Notes: generated by a model not told the origin, from the letters alone. 64,000 nucleotides of DNA from Planococcus sp. APC 4015 (GCA_030407505.1 JASDDH010000010.1:45782-109781); one strand, 5' to 3'; positions 41,552 through 50,282 are shown, counted from the first letter of the stretch. Made by a program: numbers and translations.

Positions 41552-41896
41552 GTGGCGGCCTCACCGAACGTGTACGACACCGGCCGACGAAGACTTGCTC
41601 TCGACCAAGAAATCCACAGGCGAGAACAGGACGGCTGGCAAGTCAGAGATCGCGGCGAGTTCGAGGCCACGCTCGTCCACGAGGTCCCCCCTCCGTGGTA
41701 CCTCGCGATGGTCGGGTTCGTTCTCGGGATCATCGGCGGGACTGCCGGGGACTTCTCGAGGCAGCGACACCTGCACGTCGAGGTATTTGAAGAGGGCCGC
41801 GTCTATCGCGCCACGATTGGGGATGTGCCGAGAAGCTGGTCGCGACCTCGCGGTTGGGAGGTCCCGGACGGGTGGGCATCCGCAGCTGAAGCCTGA
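41552..41896 (+). CDS. hypothetical small membrane protein
   Basis: The 114-residue protein has a hydrophilic N-terminal part (DQEIHRREQDGWQVRDR), one hydrophobic segment (about 51-67: WYLAMVGFVLGIIGG) and a C-terminal strand-rich tail. I do not recognise a family. The GTG start is chosen from a CATGCT hexamer 6 bases upstream and because longer frames overlap the nuclease-like gene. Confidence 0.55.
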   Translation: MAASPNVYDTGRRRLALDQEIHRREQDGWQVRDRGEFEATLVHEVPPPWYLAMVGFVLGIIGGTAGDFSRQRHLHVEVFEEGRVYRATIGDVPRSWSRPRGWEVPDGWASAAEA

Positions 41897-41930
41897 GGCC
41901 GCTGCGACGGTCAAGACGTCCTGGGTGCGA

Positions 41931-41936
41931 CAGGAT
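41931..41936 (+). promoter_or_regulatory. -10-like element (CAGGAT) before the gene at 41943
   Basis: CAGGAT, six bases, then GTG at 41943. Confidence 0.25.
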
Positions 41937-41942
41937 GTCCAG

Positions 41943-42293
41943 GTGAGTTCGTACGAGGAGACATGGAAGCCGATCAGCGCTGCCGTCCTCGCGCTCCTGA
42001 CTGATCTGGACCCATACGGATTGGAGCCCGGCACGGAAGACGGAGCCCCAGCCGATGAATACAGTCCTGAAGCCGTATCGATTGCCAGCCACCTGATCAA
42101 TCGAGGCGGGATCAGTGCCGCCGATGTCGATGACATCTGGCGGCAGTGGTTCGGCGAGCCTCTCAGCACGATCGACAGCAAGCTGTTCTCCACGTTCGTG
42201 GCGGAGCTGAATGCACTGGTCGAACCGTCGCCCCACTCTCTGAGCGCATCATCGACGTGGCGATCGGATCACGGAGGGATGCATGAACGATGA
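41943..42293 (+). CDS. hypothetical soluble protein, possibly DUF1871-like
   Basis: The 116-residue acidic protein contains DLDPYGLEPG and DEYSPEAVSIASHL, reminiscent of DUF1871, followed by DVDDIWRQWFGEP. No membrane segment is visible. It overlaps the next gene by 4 bases, so the two form a pair. Size and acidity would also suit an immunity protein, but no toxin gene is recognisable nearby. Confidence 0.55.
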   Translation: MSSYEETWKPISAAVLALLTDLDPYGLEPGTEDGAPADEYSPEAVSIASHLINRGGISAADVDDIWRQWFGEPLSTIDSKLFSTFVAELNALVEPSPHSLSASSTWRSDHGGMHER

Positions 42294-42574
42294 CCGAGCA
42301 GGGCGATGAAGATGCTGAGCGCCTACGCGCGAGACTGAGCGAGATCGACGCACAGCTGCTGGCGCTGTCCCTTCCACCTGCGCCGGAGTTCGGCGCACCG
42401 ACAGGCATGAGAGAGGAGCTGGAAAGCGAGGCCGCCTCGATCAGAGACCAGCTGGGACTCTCAGATCCACGACCGCCGTTGACGCACTCGTCGCGTACCG
42501 GCTGGATGATCGCAGCAGGCACCGCCCTCGTCGTCGCCGTCGCCGTCGGTACCGCCATTGCGGTTATCCGGTGA
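42290..42574 (+). CDS. hypothetical tail-anchored coiled-coil protein
   Basis: The 94-residue protein has a charged N-terminal coiled coil (ERLRARLSEIDAQLL, about 10-26), a second helix with ELESEAASIRDQL and one C-terminal membrane helix (about 72-92). It overlaps the upstream gene (ATGA). The function is unknown. Confidence 0.6.
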   Translation: MTEQGDEDAERLRARLSEIDAQLLALSLPPAPEFGAPTGMREELESEAASIRDQLGLSDPRPPLTHSSRTGWMIAAGTALVVAVAVGTAIAVIR

Positions 42575-42693
42575 GTTCCTGACCGAGCGGAGTTCCCTCA
42601 CGGATCCATCACCGCCGTGCCGCTCGCGACCTTGGAGCTCACGGGTGCCGAGGCGATACAGACGTCACTTGACCACCCCGCTTTGTCCGCAGA

Positions 42694-43245
42694 ATGATCC
42701 ACTGGAATGCTTCTGTTGTGCGCTCCATGCGAAATCTGCCGATCTGGGCGGTCGCCGTCCTCATGTTCACCGTGACCGGAGGGCTTTGGTTTCTTTTCGG
42801 ACTCCTGATCACCCCTGACCAGCCGCCGATCGTGCGGCTCGTCGGGACCATCTTCTACGCGGGCGTGATGACGGTCTTCTTCACGATCTGGATCGCACGA
42901 GCGCGAAAGCGTGCCGGGGGCGCGAACGAGCTCGACCGGATCGGGAAGGCAGTGAAGTCCGGAAGCGTCCCCGCCGACGCCGACGTCGACATGTGGACGG
43001 CAACGATCAACACTCAGCACGACCAGCTTCGCCGCCAGTTGTGGCTGGGCCCCGTGGTCTTCGGCTCAGCCATCGCCTTGTCAACGTGGCTGGCCGTCAC
43101 TGACGGTTGGCTGTGGTGGGGTGGAGTCGTCTTCTTCGGCGCTGTCCTCATCTGGTCAGTAGTGAGCACCCCGCGAGGCCTGCGGCAAGTGGCTCATGTC
43201 CGCGACGAGCTGGCCAGCCGCCCGGCATCCATCAGCCGCAGCTAG
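42694..43245 (+). CDS. hypothetical four-helix membrane protein
   Basis: The 183-residue protein has two pairs of hydrophobic segments (about 15-36 and 49-70; about 117-135 and 139-157) separated by a charged loop with a DVDMWTATINTQ segment. I do not recognise a family. The start is uncertain; in-frame alternatives exist at 42718 (GTG) and 42727 (ATG). Bases 43246-43422 after it hold nothing I can assign. Confidence 0.6.
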   Translation: MIHWNASVVRSMRNLPIWAVAVLMFTVTGGLWFLFGLLITPDQPPIVRLVGTIFYAGVMTVFFTIWIARARKRAGGANELDRIGKAVKSGSVPADADVDMWTATINTQHDQLRRQLWLGPVVFGSAIALSTWLAVTDGWLWWGGVVFFGAVLIWSVVSTPRGLRQVAHVRDELASRPASISRS

Positions 43246-43422
43246 AGGCGATAGGCCCCTACCAAGAAGCCTGTTTCCCACAACACAAGAAACGTTACTC
43301 ACCGGTCAACGCGCCGCTGCGGGACCTCAGCCCGACGCCAGCTCGCTTGGTGGGCGCGGTCTGGTGGCGCCGGGATCGACGCTCCCGCTGAGCCCGCAGC
43401 CCCGAGCTTTGCGAATGGTTGG

Positions 43423-43686
43423 ATGGAATGCGTGACGGACGAGCAAGCCCATTCCGGGAAACCGAAGCCTGCCAAGCGGCCCTGGTGGCTGGTGCAGCAC
43501 TCGCTGTCAGCGAGCATCGTGGTCGCTGCGGGCTGGGCCGCAATCGGAGTGTTCAACCTCGCGATGCTCATCGACGACTACACCGAGCTGCGCCTCGTCA
43601 TCGTCCTGCTCAATTGGCTGCTGGTCATCGTGCACGTGCCCACGATCGCCTACAACGCCAGGGTGCGACGTCTCGATCGCGCCTGA
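43423..43686 (+). CDS. hypothetical small two-helix membrane protein
   Basis: The 87-residue protein has two hydrophobic segments (about 29-50 and 57-77) after a basic N-terminus (KPKPAKRPWW). A GTG at 43432 is an alternative start. The family is unknown. It is the last of the small genes before the tRNA-Arg terminator. Confidence 0.5.
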   Translation: MECVTDEQAHSGKPKPAKRPWWLVQHSLSASIVVAAGWAAIGVFNLAMLIDDYTELRLVIVLLNWLLVIVHVPTIAYNARVRRLDRA

Positions 43687-43765
43687 AAGCCGCGTGTTGT
43701 CGGGCTGCATGCGGGTCTCACAACCAAGAACCGCCAGCACACCCGCCGCACCGGCCATGGAAACA

Positions 43766-43795
43766 CGAAAGCCCGCGGAGATCCGCGGGCTTTCG
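43766..43795 (-). terminator. terminator of tRNA-Arg
   Basis: Perfect 13-bp stem CGAAAGCCCGCGG / CCGCGGGCTTTCG with a 4-base loop, followed on the minus strand by TGTTT. It lies 23 bases past the tRNA 3' end. Confidence 0.75.
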
Positions 43796-43817
43796 TCAGT
43801 ACTGTCTCAACACAGTG

Positions 43818-43890
43818 TGCGCCCGAAGGGACTCGAACCCCTAACCTTCTGATCCGTAGTCAGATGCTCTATCCATTGAGCTACGGGCGC
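43818..43890 (-). tRNA. tRNA-Arg (anticodon ACG)
   Basis: The minus strand folds as a tRNA: acceptor stem GCGCCCG / CGGGCGC, D arm with GCTCAATGGATAGAGC, anticodon stem-loop TCTGA-CTACGGA-TCAGA with anticodon ACG, and T arm GGGGTTCGAGTCCC. The discriminator base is A; CCA is not encoded. The ACG anticodon, with A34 converted to inosine, reads CGU, CGC and CGA arginine codons. Confidence 0.96.
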
Positions 43891-43956
43891 ATGTTTCCGC
43901 TGGCGCGCAAACCAGCGTCCAGAATACAACACGCCTGCGCCTCCCGCTAATCGAGG

Positions 43957-44364
43957 TCACCCGCGCGCGTCGACGACCGGATCGGCGTCGAGCGCGCGTC
44001 GCTGTCGCACGAGCGCGACCTGCCGAAACGAGGTGTCGAGCAGTTCTTCGAGGAGCGCCCAGTCGCCGGCATCCGCCGTCAATCGCAGCGCGAGCCAGCC
44101 GTAGACGCCCTCGTACGGCGGCACGAAGACGTCGTCGCGTTCGAGCAGTGCCTGGCGTTCGTCGGGCTCGGGGATGAACTCGACCGCCGGCTCGTCATCG
44201 TGGGCGACCCCCGCGATCGCGAACTGGCGCTTGCCCGCACGGAAGGTGACCCGGCCGTGCGCGATCGCCTCCACGGCCTCGGGATACCGCATGCACAGCA
44301 CCCGCACGCGCTCGACGAAAGGGTGGTCTTCGGCGAAGAGCATCGGATGCCGCGCCTGCACCAT
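43957..44364 (-). CDS. MmcQ/YjbR family protein
   Basis: The 135-residue protein has the MmcQ/YjbR pattern: VRVLCMRYPEAVEAIAHG, then FRAGKRQFAIAG and a late GWLALRL strand. The family has a CyaY/DNA-binding-like fold; its role is unclear. Its start lies 1 base from the upstream gene's stop, so the two are cotranscribed. GAGGAC precedes the ATG. Confidence 0.82.
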   Translation of the reverse strand: MVQARHPMLFAEDHPFVERVRVLCMRYPEAVEAIAHGRVTFRAGKRQFAIAGVAHDDEPAVEFIPEPDERQALLERDDVFVPPYEGVYGWLALRLTADAGDWALLEELLDTSFRQVALVRQRRALDADPVVDARG

Positions 44365-44365
44365 C

Positions 44366-44935
44366 TCAGTCCTCGGCGTCGACCGGCTCGGTATCGCCCG
44401 CGCGGCGCCGGTGCGCGGCGAGCCGGGGGATGTCTATGAGCCGTAGGGACTGCATCCGTGCGCCGCGCATGCGCTCATAATCCGGATCGAGATCGGGACG
44501 CATGCCCTCCACGCGCAGACGACGCTGCAGGTTGGCTTCGACATCGCCCCACGCGGCATCCCTCGACACTTCCACGAGCTCGCGCACTGCGGCGGGGTCG
44601 TTGGCCTGGTCGCGCAGAGCTTTCGCCACCCCGACGTACTGCCGGTGGCGCTTGCGCAGGTTGCCCATGTCGCGGTCGCGGTAGTCGTGCGTGCCGTCGG
44701 AGTCGGAGAACTTGCCCCAAGCCTTCTTGCGCTGACGTTTGGCGAGCGCGGCCGCGGCCTCTTGCTCGACGGCCAACGACACGAGCACGTCGTGCGCGTA
44801 CGACGCGAAGCGATCGGGATCGAACGGCTCGCCGTGGGCGATCGTCTCGACCAGGATGTGGTTGCGCACCGACAGACGGGCGGCGGCTGACGCGATGGAG
44901 ACGCCCTCGGCGATCGCATCCGCTGTCTTACCCAC
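44366..44935 (-). CDS. conserved hypothetical protein
   Basis: The 189-residue helical, charged protein contains FDPDRFASYAHDVLVSL, a basic segment AKRQRKKAWGKF and a C-terminal basic region. I recall similar Microbacteriaceae proteins annotated as hypothetical. The GTG at 44935 has GGGGAGG 5 bases upstream and is preferred over a GTG 6 bases earlier. It shares an operon with the MmcQ/YjbR gene. Confidence 0.65.
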   Translation of the reverse strand: MGKTADAIAEGVSIASAAARLSVRNHILVETIAHGEPFDPDRFASYAHDVLVSLAVEQEAAAALAKRQRKKAWGKFSDSDGTHDYRDRDMGNLRKRHRQYVGVAKALRDQANDPAAVRELVEVSRDAAWGDVEANLQRRLRVEGMRPDLDPDYERMRGARMQSLRLIDIPRLAAHRRRAGDTEPVDAED

Positions 44936-44993
44936 AGGCACCTCCCCATACGAGATTAGTCGTCAGCGGGTGTCGATCAGACGGGTACGGGGA

Positions 44994-45425
44994 TCACCCC
45001 TGAAGCTTCGTGACGACCGCCACCACGCGCCGGGCGCGCGTCTCGGCCGCCTTCGCACCCTCCACCCCGGTCACGTGCGCTTTTCTCGCACTGGGAGAGA
45101 GCGCGTCGAAGGCCGCGCGCACTCCGGCCGCCGCGAGAGCATCGGCGAGATCGGCCGGGACGTCGACCGTGCGGGGTGCCGTGTCGAGCGTCAGGTCGAC
45201 CGTCAACACATCGCCTCCGGAGATGCCGCTGGCCGCGCGCTTGTCAGAGCTGAACGGAATGAGGAAGCGGCCACCCATCACCCCCACGGTGCTGTCGTAC
45301 GCGAAGCCGTTCACCACGACGCTGACGGCCGGGCGTCTACCTGCGCCCAATTGCTCGAGAACGTCGGGCGGTACCTCGATGCCGGTGTTGTTGCCGAACT
45401 GGGCCATCGTCGTCTCGAACCGCAT
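44994..45425 (-). CDS. DUF1905/YdeI-type protein
   Basis: The 143-residue protein has a DUF1905 beta-barrel (TTMAQFGNNTGIEVPPDVLEQLG, VVVNGFAYDSTVGVMGGRFLIPFS) and a short YdeI/OmpD-like C-terminal helix pair (FDALSPSARKAHV). Its function is unknown; related YdeI proteins are linked to antimicrobial-peptide tolerance. A CACACT hexamer lies 6 bases before the ATG. Confidence 0.82.
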   Translation of the reverse strand: MRFETTMAQFGNNTGIEVPPDVLEQLGAGRRPAVSVVVNGFAYDSTVGVMGGRFLIPFSSDKRAASGISGGDVLTVDLTLDTAPRTVDVPADLADALAAAGVRAAFDALSPSARKAHVTGVEGAKAAETRARRVVAVVTKLQG

Positions 45426-45431
45426 GCCCTG

Positions 45432-45437
45432 AGTGTG
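45432..45437 (-). promoter_or_regulatory. -10-like element (CACACT) before the DUF1905 gene
   Basis: On the minus strand CACACT, six bases, then ATG. Confidence 0.3.
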
Positions 45438-45511
45438 GCGCGGCATCCATTCGCCTAGCAAGGTCGGCCGGGGCGTGCAAGCCCTCCGCCTGCGGCGACC
45501 GGGGTCGTAGA

Positions 45512-45526
45512 TTGGTCGCAGACCAA
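45512..45526. promoter_or_regulatory. inverted repeat before the CsbD-like gene
   Basis: TTGGTC-GCA-GACCAA, a perfect 6-bp inverted repeat next to a TAGATT hexamer (45508-45513) and 10 bases before the GAAGGGAG ribosome-binding site. It may be an operator or a 5'-leader hairpin. Confidence 0.4.
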
Positions 45527-45543
45527 CGAGAAGGGAGCGCATC

Positions 45544-45741
45544 ATGGGATTCCTCGATGACGCCAAGGAGACCGCTGAAGCGGCCGGGCAGAAGATCAAG
45601 CGCACGTTCGAAGACACGACCGACCGGATCGGCGACAAGGTCGACGAGCACAAGGCCGAAGCCGACGTGAAGAAGGCAGAAGCCGAGCGCGACTCGGTCA
45701 AGACCCGCAACGAGGTCAAGGAAGATCTGCGCGACAACTGA
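45544..45741 (+). CDS. small CsbD-like stress protein
   Basis: The 65-residue hydrophilic protein starts MGFLDDAKETAEAAGQKIK and is almost wholly amphipathic helix rich in lysine, glutamate and aspartate, similar to CsbD and other LEA-like stress proteins. AAGGGAG lies 7 bases upstream. A hairpin terminator follows, so it is a single-gene unit. Confidence 0.8.
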   Translation: MGFLDDAKETAEAAGQKIKRTFEDTTDRIGDKVDEHKAEADVKKAEAERDSVKTRNEVKEDLRDN

Positions 45742-45778
45742 TCTTCTGCACTGCCGCCGCGTCCCGCGGCACATCACG

Positions 45779-45809
45779 GAGGGCCTTCGAGATCACTCGG
45801 GGGCCTTTC
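45779..45809 (+). terminator. imperfect hairpin terminator of the CsbD-like gene
   Basis: GAGGGCCTTCGAG and CTCGGGGGCCTTTC pair through Watson-Crick and G-U pairs with one bulge and a 4-base loop; tail CGTCTT. Confidence 0.5.
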
Positions 45810-45881
45810 GTCTTGCCCGGTCGCACTCGCTCAGCCCGCCGTCGCAAACCGATCCCCCGGTCGCTCCGAACACCTCTCTGA

Positions 45882-45897
45882 CACGACATCAGTCGTG
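45882..45897. promoter_or_regulatory. inverted repeat upstream of a possible small gene
   Basis: CACGAC-ATCA-GTCGTG, a perfect 6-bp inverted repeat, 20 bases before the ATG at 45918. It is operator-like but without a known regulator nearby. Confidence 0.3.
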
Positions 45898-45917
45898 AGA
45901 CATCACGGGGGCTCCTC

Positions 45918-46106
45918 ATGCGAACATCCACACCGCCTCGGCACCGCCGAGCCGGCGCGGACCACGTGAGCGAGGCCCTGCTGACCGCCGCGACCGTGCT
46001 GCGCGCGCAGAAGGTGCGCGTTTCACGCGCTGCCACTCCTGCCCGGGCCGCTGTCGCGGATCGGGGTGCGGGACTCTTGGAGACGCTCGTCGAGCAGGAG
46101 CGATGA
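45918..46106 (+). CDS. possible small protein, uncertain
   Basis: A 62-residue frame, basic at its N-terminus with one amphipathic helix (SEALLTAATVLRAQKV). It is the only candidate gene in the 503-base gap 45742-46244. No strong ribosome-binding site precedes the ATG and I know no similar family, so it may not be real. Confidence 0.35.
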   Translation: MRTSTPPRHRRAGADHVSEALLTAATVLRAQKVRVSRAATPARAAVADRGAGLLETLVEQER

Positions 46107-46179
46107 CCGGTGCCGCCAGCCGGGGGGCCGGCGGCATCGTCATCGTGCTCGGCACGTCGAGTCCCGCATGGGGGACCAG

Positions 46180-46222
46180 GGCGCCCGCCCGCGGACGCGT
46201 CGTCGTTCCGCGGGCGGGCGCC
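46180..46222 (-). terminator. terminator of the arabinose operon
   Basis: Perfect 16-bp stem GGCGCCCGCCCGCGGA / TCCGCGGGCGGGCGCC with an 11-base loop, 23 bases past the stop of galM. It is the strongest hairpin in the window. Confidence 0.85.
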
Positions 46223-46244
46223 ACCGCTCCTGGCTGATCGCGGG

Positions 46245-47189
46245 TCAGGCGATGGCTGAGATGCGCCAGGACGCGTCGGCCGACGCTCCGGGCTCGATCA
46301 CGATGAGCCCCGCGTCGTAGGCGTACCGCTCGGCGTTGAAGGCATCCGGAGCACAGGTCATCGGCTCGACGGCCAACCCCAGACGGCTCTGCGCGGGGTC
46401 GGGCTTGTCTGCGGTGTGCACCTGCACCCACGGGCAGACGGAGTCCCACGACATCGCGACGCCGTGGCCGGCGGCATCCGTCACCCGCACCGTCGCCACG
46501 CCGGCGTCGTCGCGCGCGAGGCCGGTGAAGGCGTGGTCGATCTCGACGGCGCCGATCGTGCGCGGCTCGCGGAAGTCGAAGCGGGCGGGGTCGTCCTGAC
46601 CGACGGGCTCGAGGTCGATCGGGATGAGCCGGTCGTCGGTCACGGCGAGCACCTGCGCGGCCGGAAGCTCCAGCGTCCACTCGTCGACCCTGCCGTCGCC
46701 GGCCACGAGGTACGGGTGCGGGCCGGTGCCCCAGGGTGCGGCATCCGCGGAATCATTGCGCGCCGTCACCGTCTGGGTGAGTCCGTCAGGTCCGAGCGAG
46801 AACGTCGTCGTCACGATGAGGCGCCAGGGGTAGGCCGTCTGCGGCTGGATGACGGCCGACAGCGTGACGTGGTCGGGCCCCTTGTCGACGGCTTCGAAGT
46901 CGAGCCACGTGCCGAATCCGTGCAGCGCGTGGCCGCGGGCGGGTTCGGTGAGTGAGAGCTTGTAGTCGGCGCCGCCGAACGAGTAGCGCCCGTCGACGAC
47001 TCGGTTGGGCCAGGGCACGAGCGTGGTACCGCGGTGCGCGGGGCGCACCTCGTCGGCCTCGAACGGCACGACGAGGTCGCGTCCTTCGTAGGTGAGCGTC
47101 CGCAGGCTCGCGCCGACACTGGCGATGACGGCTTCGTAATCGCCGGCGCGCAGAGCGTGCTGGGTTCCGGAGTTCGGAATTCGTGCCAT
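46245..47189 (-). CDS. galM: aldose 1-epimerase (mutarotase)
   Basis: The 314-residue protein has the galactose-mutarotase fold and motifs: PWPNRVVDGRYSF, RGHALHGFGTW with the catalytic His, and GPHPYLVAGDGRVDEW. It interconverts alpha and beta anomers of aldoses, here probably L-arabinose before isomerisation. It starts 3 bases after araA and is the last gene of the arabinose operon. Confidence 0.92.
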   Translation of the reverse strand: MARIPNSGTQHALRAGDYEAVIASVGASLRTLTYEGRDLVVPFEADEVRPAHRGTTLVPWPNRVVDGRYSFGGADYKLSLTEPARGHALHGFGTWLDFEAVDKGPDHVTLSAVIQPQTAYPWRLIVTTTFSLGPDGLTQTVTARNDSADAAPWGTGPHPYLVAGDGRVDEWTLELPAAQVLAVTDDRLIPIDLEPVGQDDPARFDFREPRTIGAVEIDHAFTGLARDDAGVATVRVTDAAGHGVAMSWDSVCPWVQVHTADKPDPAQSRLGLAVEPMTCAPDAFNAERYAYDAGLIVIEPGASADASWRISAIA

Positions 47190-47192
47190 GGT

Positions 47193-48695
47193 TCAGATCC
47201 CCTGAGCGAGTCGGTAGTAGGCCTGGTTCCACCGCAGTTCGCGCTGGAAGCCGCGCACAGTGGTGTCCTCGTCGATGACGACCAGCTCGGTCTTGGCGAT
47301 CTCCGCGAAGTCGCGGAACACCTCGATGCCGACGGCGGTCGTCATCACAGTATGGTGCGCGGCTCCCGCGGCGAGCCAGCAGCCTGCCGACGTCGCGAAG
47401 TCGGGAGCGGGCTTCCACACCGCGCGGCCGACGGGCAGCTTGGGCAGATCGGGCGCCTCGACGTTCTCGACGACGTTCGCCACCAGCCGGAACCGGTCGC
47501 GCATGTCGGACATCGCCACGACGAGGGCGGGTCCCGGGTCGGCCGTGAAGACGAGACGCACGGGGTCGGCCTTGCCGCCGATGCCGAGCGCATGCACCTC
47601 GAGGCGGGGCTTGGCGGTGGTGAGCGACGGCGACACCTCGAGCATGTGAGCGCCGAGGATGCGCTCGTTGCCGGGAACGAGGTCGTAGGTGTAGTCCTCC
47701 ATCAGGCTCGCGCCGCCGGGCAGCCCCGCACCCATGACGTTGGCGACCCGCACGAGGATGGCGGTCTTCCAGTCGCCCTCGGCACCGAATCCGTAGCCCT
47801 CCGCCATCAGTCGCTGCACCGCGAGCCCGGGCAGCTGTGTGAGCGCGCCCAGGTCTTCGAACGACGTCGTGAAGGCTCCGAAGTCGCCGGCCTCGAGGAA
47901 CGACCGCAGTCCGAGCTCGATCGCCGCGCCGTCGCGCAGGGACTGGTGCCGGTCGGCGCCGGGCAGCAGTTCGTCGGCGACGTCGTACTCGTCGAGATAG
48001 ACCGCGACGAGGGCGTCGATGTCGGCATCCGTCACCTCGTCTACAGCCGCGACGAGCTCGTTCACGCCCCACGTGTTGACCTGCACGCCGAAGCGCAGCT
48101 CGGCCTCGGTCTTGTCACCCTCGGTGACCGCGACGTAGCGCATGTTGTCGCCGAAGCGGGCGAGCTTGAGTGTGCGGGATGCCGCCCAGCCGGCGGCCGC
48201 GCGCTCCCAGTCCTCGATCTGCTGCTGCACGACGGGGTTCGACACGTGGCCGACGACGGTCTTGCGCGCGACACCGAGACGGGTCTGGATGTAGCCGAAC
48301 TCGCGGTCGCCGTGTGCGGCCTGGTTGAGGTTCATGAAGTCGAAGTCGATGTCGGCCCACGGCAGCTCGACGTTGGCCTGCGTGTGCAGGTGCAGCAAAG
48401 GCTTCTGCAGCGCGTCGAGTCCGGCGATCCACATCTTGGCGGGGCTGAACGTGTGCATCCACGCGATGACGCCGATGACGTCGTCGCGCGCGTTCACCTC
48501 GAGCGCGAGCCGGCGGATCGAGTCGGAATCTTTCAGCACCGGCTTCCACACGACCTTGACCGGCAGCCCCGCCAAGCCGTCGGCGACGGCCTGGGACTGC
48601 TCGGCGACCTGGCGCAGTGTCTCGTCGCCGTAGAGGTTCTGGCTGCCGGTGACGAACCAGACTTCGTAGACGTCGAGCGAGGTGGAGAGGGTCAT
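47193..48695 (-). CDS. araA: L-arabinose isomerase
   Basis: The 500-residue enzyme converts L-arabinose to L-ribulose using a metal such as Mn2+. The N-terminal [14 protein letters not shown], the middle [17 protein letters not shown] and the segment with [19 protein letters not shown] carrying metal-ligand Glu and His are all characteristic and full length. It sits between araB and galM; 36 bases separate it from araB. Confidence 0.97.
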   Translation of the reverse strand: MTLSTSLDVYEVWFVTGSQNLYGDETLRQVAEQSQAVADGLAGLPVKVVWKPVLKDSDSIRRLALEVNARDDVIGVIAWMHTFSPAKMWIAGLDALQKPLLHLHTQANVELPWADIDFDFMNLNQAAHGDREFGYIQTRLGVARKTVVGHVSNPVVQQQIEDWERAAAGWAASRTLKLARFGDNMRYVAVTEGDKTEAELRFGVQVNTWGVNELVAAVDEVTDADIDALVAVYLDEYDVADELLPGADRHQSLRDGAAIELGLRSFLEAGDFGAFTTSFEDLGALTQLPGLAVQRLMAEGYGFGAEGDWKTAILVRVANVMGAGLPGGASLMEDYTYDLVPGNERILGAHMLEVSPSLTTAKPRLEVHALGIGGKADPVRLVFTADPGPALVVAMSDMRDRFRLVANVVENVEAPDLPKLPVGRAVWKPAPDFATSAGCWLAAGAAHHTVMTTAVGIEVFRDFAEIAKTELVVIDEDTTVRGFQRELRWNQAYYRLAQGI

Positions 48696-48731
48696 GGTGT
48701 TCCTTCGCGGTTCTTCGTGGGTCTGCGTGGG

Positions 48732-50282
48732 TCAGAGGGCGGAGACGGCGGCCGCTTCGACCGCGAGGCCGGCCCGGTATCGGTCGAGGTAGGTCGCGAA
48801 CCCGGCGACATCGGCCGGGTCGGGGTCGACGGTGACGATCTCGGCCCCGGCGAAAACGCGATGGTCGAGGTACACGCCGAGCGAGTCCCCTGCTCCGGAT
48901 GCCGCATACGCCGCGAGCACCGCGATGCCCCAGGCGCCGCCTTCAGACGCCGTCTCACCGACGGCCACCGGGGCGTCGAGTGCGCCGGCGAGGAACCGCT
49001 GCGCGACGCCGGCGGTGCGGAACATGCCACCGTGCGCGAACATGCGGTCGAGCTGCACGCCTTCGCCGTCGAGCACCCGCATGCCGAGTGCGAGCGTGCC
49101 GAAGACGCCGTAGAGCTGGGCGCGCATGACGTTCGCGAGGGTGAACCGGCTGTCGGGGGTGCGCACGAAGAGGGGCCTGCCCTCGTCGAGTCCGGCGATC
49201 GGCTCGCCCGCGAGGTGGTTGTAGGCGAGCAGGCCACCGGCATCGGCTTCGCCGTCGAGCGCCTCACGGAAGAGCGCCGCGAACACCTCGTCGTCGCTGA
49301 GCGGTGTTCCGGATGCCGTGGCGAACCGCCGGAACATGCCGGCCCAGGCCGCGAGCTCGCTGGCGCCGTTGTTGCAGTGCACCATCGCGACGAGGTCGCC
49401 CGCGGGGGTCGTCACGAGGTCGAGTTCGTGGTGCACGCGGGTGAGCGGTCGCTCCAGCACGACCATCGCGAAGATGCTCGTGCCGGCGCTCACATTGCCG
49501 GTGCGAGGCGTGACCGCGTTGGTCGCGACCATGCCGGTGCCGGCATCACCTTCGGGCGGGCAGGCGATCGCGCCCGGCTGCAGGGCGCCCGTCGGGTCGA
49601 GCAGGGCGGCGCCCTCGGGGGTGAGCCGGCCGGCATCCGCCCCCGCAGGCAGGACACGCGGAAGCATCGCCGCGATGCTGCGACCGCCGAGCGCCGCAGA
49701 GTCGAGGCGGTCGAAGAGTCCGACGAGACGCGCGTCGTAGTCGCCGGTGGCCGAGTCGATCGGGAACATGCCCGACGCGTCGCCGACCCCCAGCACCGCC
49801 TGCCCCGTCAGCCGCCAGTGCACGTAGCCGGCGAGGGTGGTGAGCAGGCCGACATCGGGCACATGTGCCTCGCCGTCGAGCACCGCCTGGTGGAAGTGCG
49901 CGATCGACCAGCGCAGCGGGATGTTCGTGCCGAACAGCGACGTGAGCTCGGCGGCGGCAGGTCCGGTCGACGTGTTGCGCCATGTGCGGAACGGCACGAG
50001 AAGCTCGCCGTCGGCGTCGAACGCGAGATAGCCGTGCATCATCGCCGAGACGCCGATCGCCGCGAAGGTCGTCGGTTTCGCGTCGAGGCCGGCCACGAGG
50101 TCGGCGTAGGCCGCCTGGAGCCCCGACCACACGGCATCCAGCGGATAAGTCCACACGCGATCGGTGAACTCGTTCTCCCACTCGTGCGATCCGACGGCGA
50201 GAACGGTGGTCGGATCGTCGGGGTCGATGAGGCAGGCCTTGATGCGGGTCGAGCCGAGCTCGATGCCGAGTACGGCGTTCAT
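48732..50282 (-). CDS. araB: ribulokinase of the xylulokinase-like (FGGY) type
   Basis: The 516-residue FGGY-family sugar kinase has LGIELGSTRIKACL (phosphate-binding motif 1) near the N-terminus, a central GVSAMMHGYL, a GDAGTGMVATNAVTPRTGNVSAGTS segment and a C-terminal actin-like ATP site with FAHGGMF and TASEGGAWGIAVLAA. Placed between araD and araA, it must phosphorylate L-ribulose, although sequence alone resembles xylulokinase as much as classical AraB. Its ATG overlaps the araD stop by 4 bases. Confidence 0.88.
   Translation of the reverse strand: MNAVLGIELGSTRIKACLIDPDDPTTVLAVGSHEWENEFTDRVWTYPLDAVWSGLQAAYADLVAGLDAKPTTFAAIGVSAMMHGYLAFDADGELLVPFRTWRNTSTGPAAAELTSLFGTNIPLRWSIAHFHQAVLDGEAHVPDVGLLTTLAGYVHWRLTGQAVLGVGDASGMFPIDSATGDYDARLVGLFDRLDSAALGGRSIAAMLPRVLPAGADAGRLTPEGAALLDPTGALQPGAIACPPEGDAGTGMVATNAVTPRTGNVSAGTSIFAMVVLERPLTRVHHELDLVTTPAGDLVAMVHCNNGASELAAWAGMFRRFATASGTPLSDDEVFAALFREALDGEADAGGLLAYNHLAGEPIAGLDEGRPLFVRTPDSRFTLANVMRAQLYGVFGTLALGMRVLDGEGVQLDRMFAHGGMFRTAGVAQRFLAGALDAPVAVGETASEGGAWGIAVLAAYAASGAGDSLGVYLDHRVFAGAEIVTVDPDPADVAGFATYLDRYRAGLAVEAAAVSAL

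Noticed and set aside
41943..42574. Toxin-antitoxin or toxin-immunity pair
   Set aside because: The two overlapping genes have a suitable size, but neither shows a toxin motif or a known antitoxin DNA-binding domain.
43818..43890. tRNA-Arg as the attachment site of an integrated island
   Set aside because: I saw no second copy of the tRNA 3' end, no integrase and no flanking direct repeat in the window, so integration is not supported.
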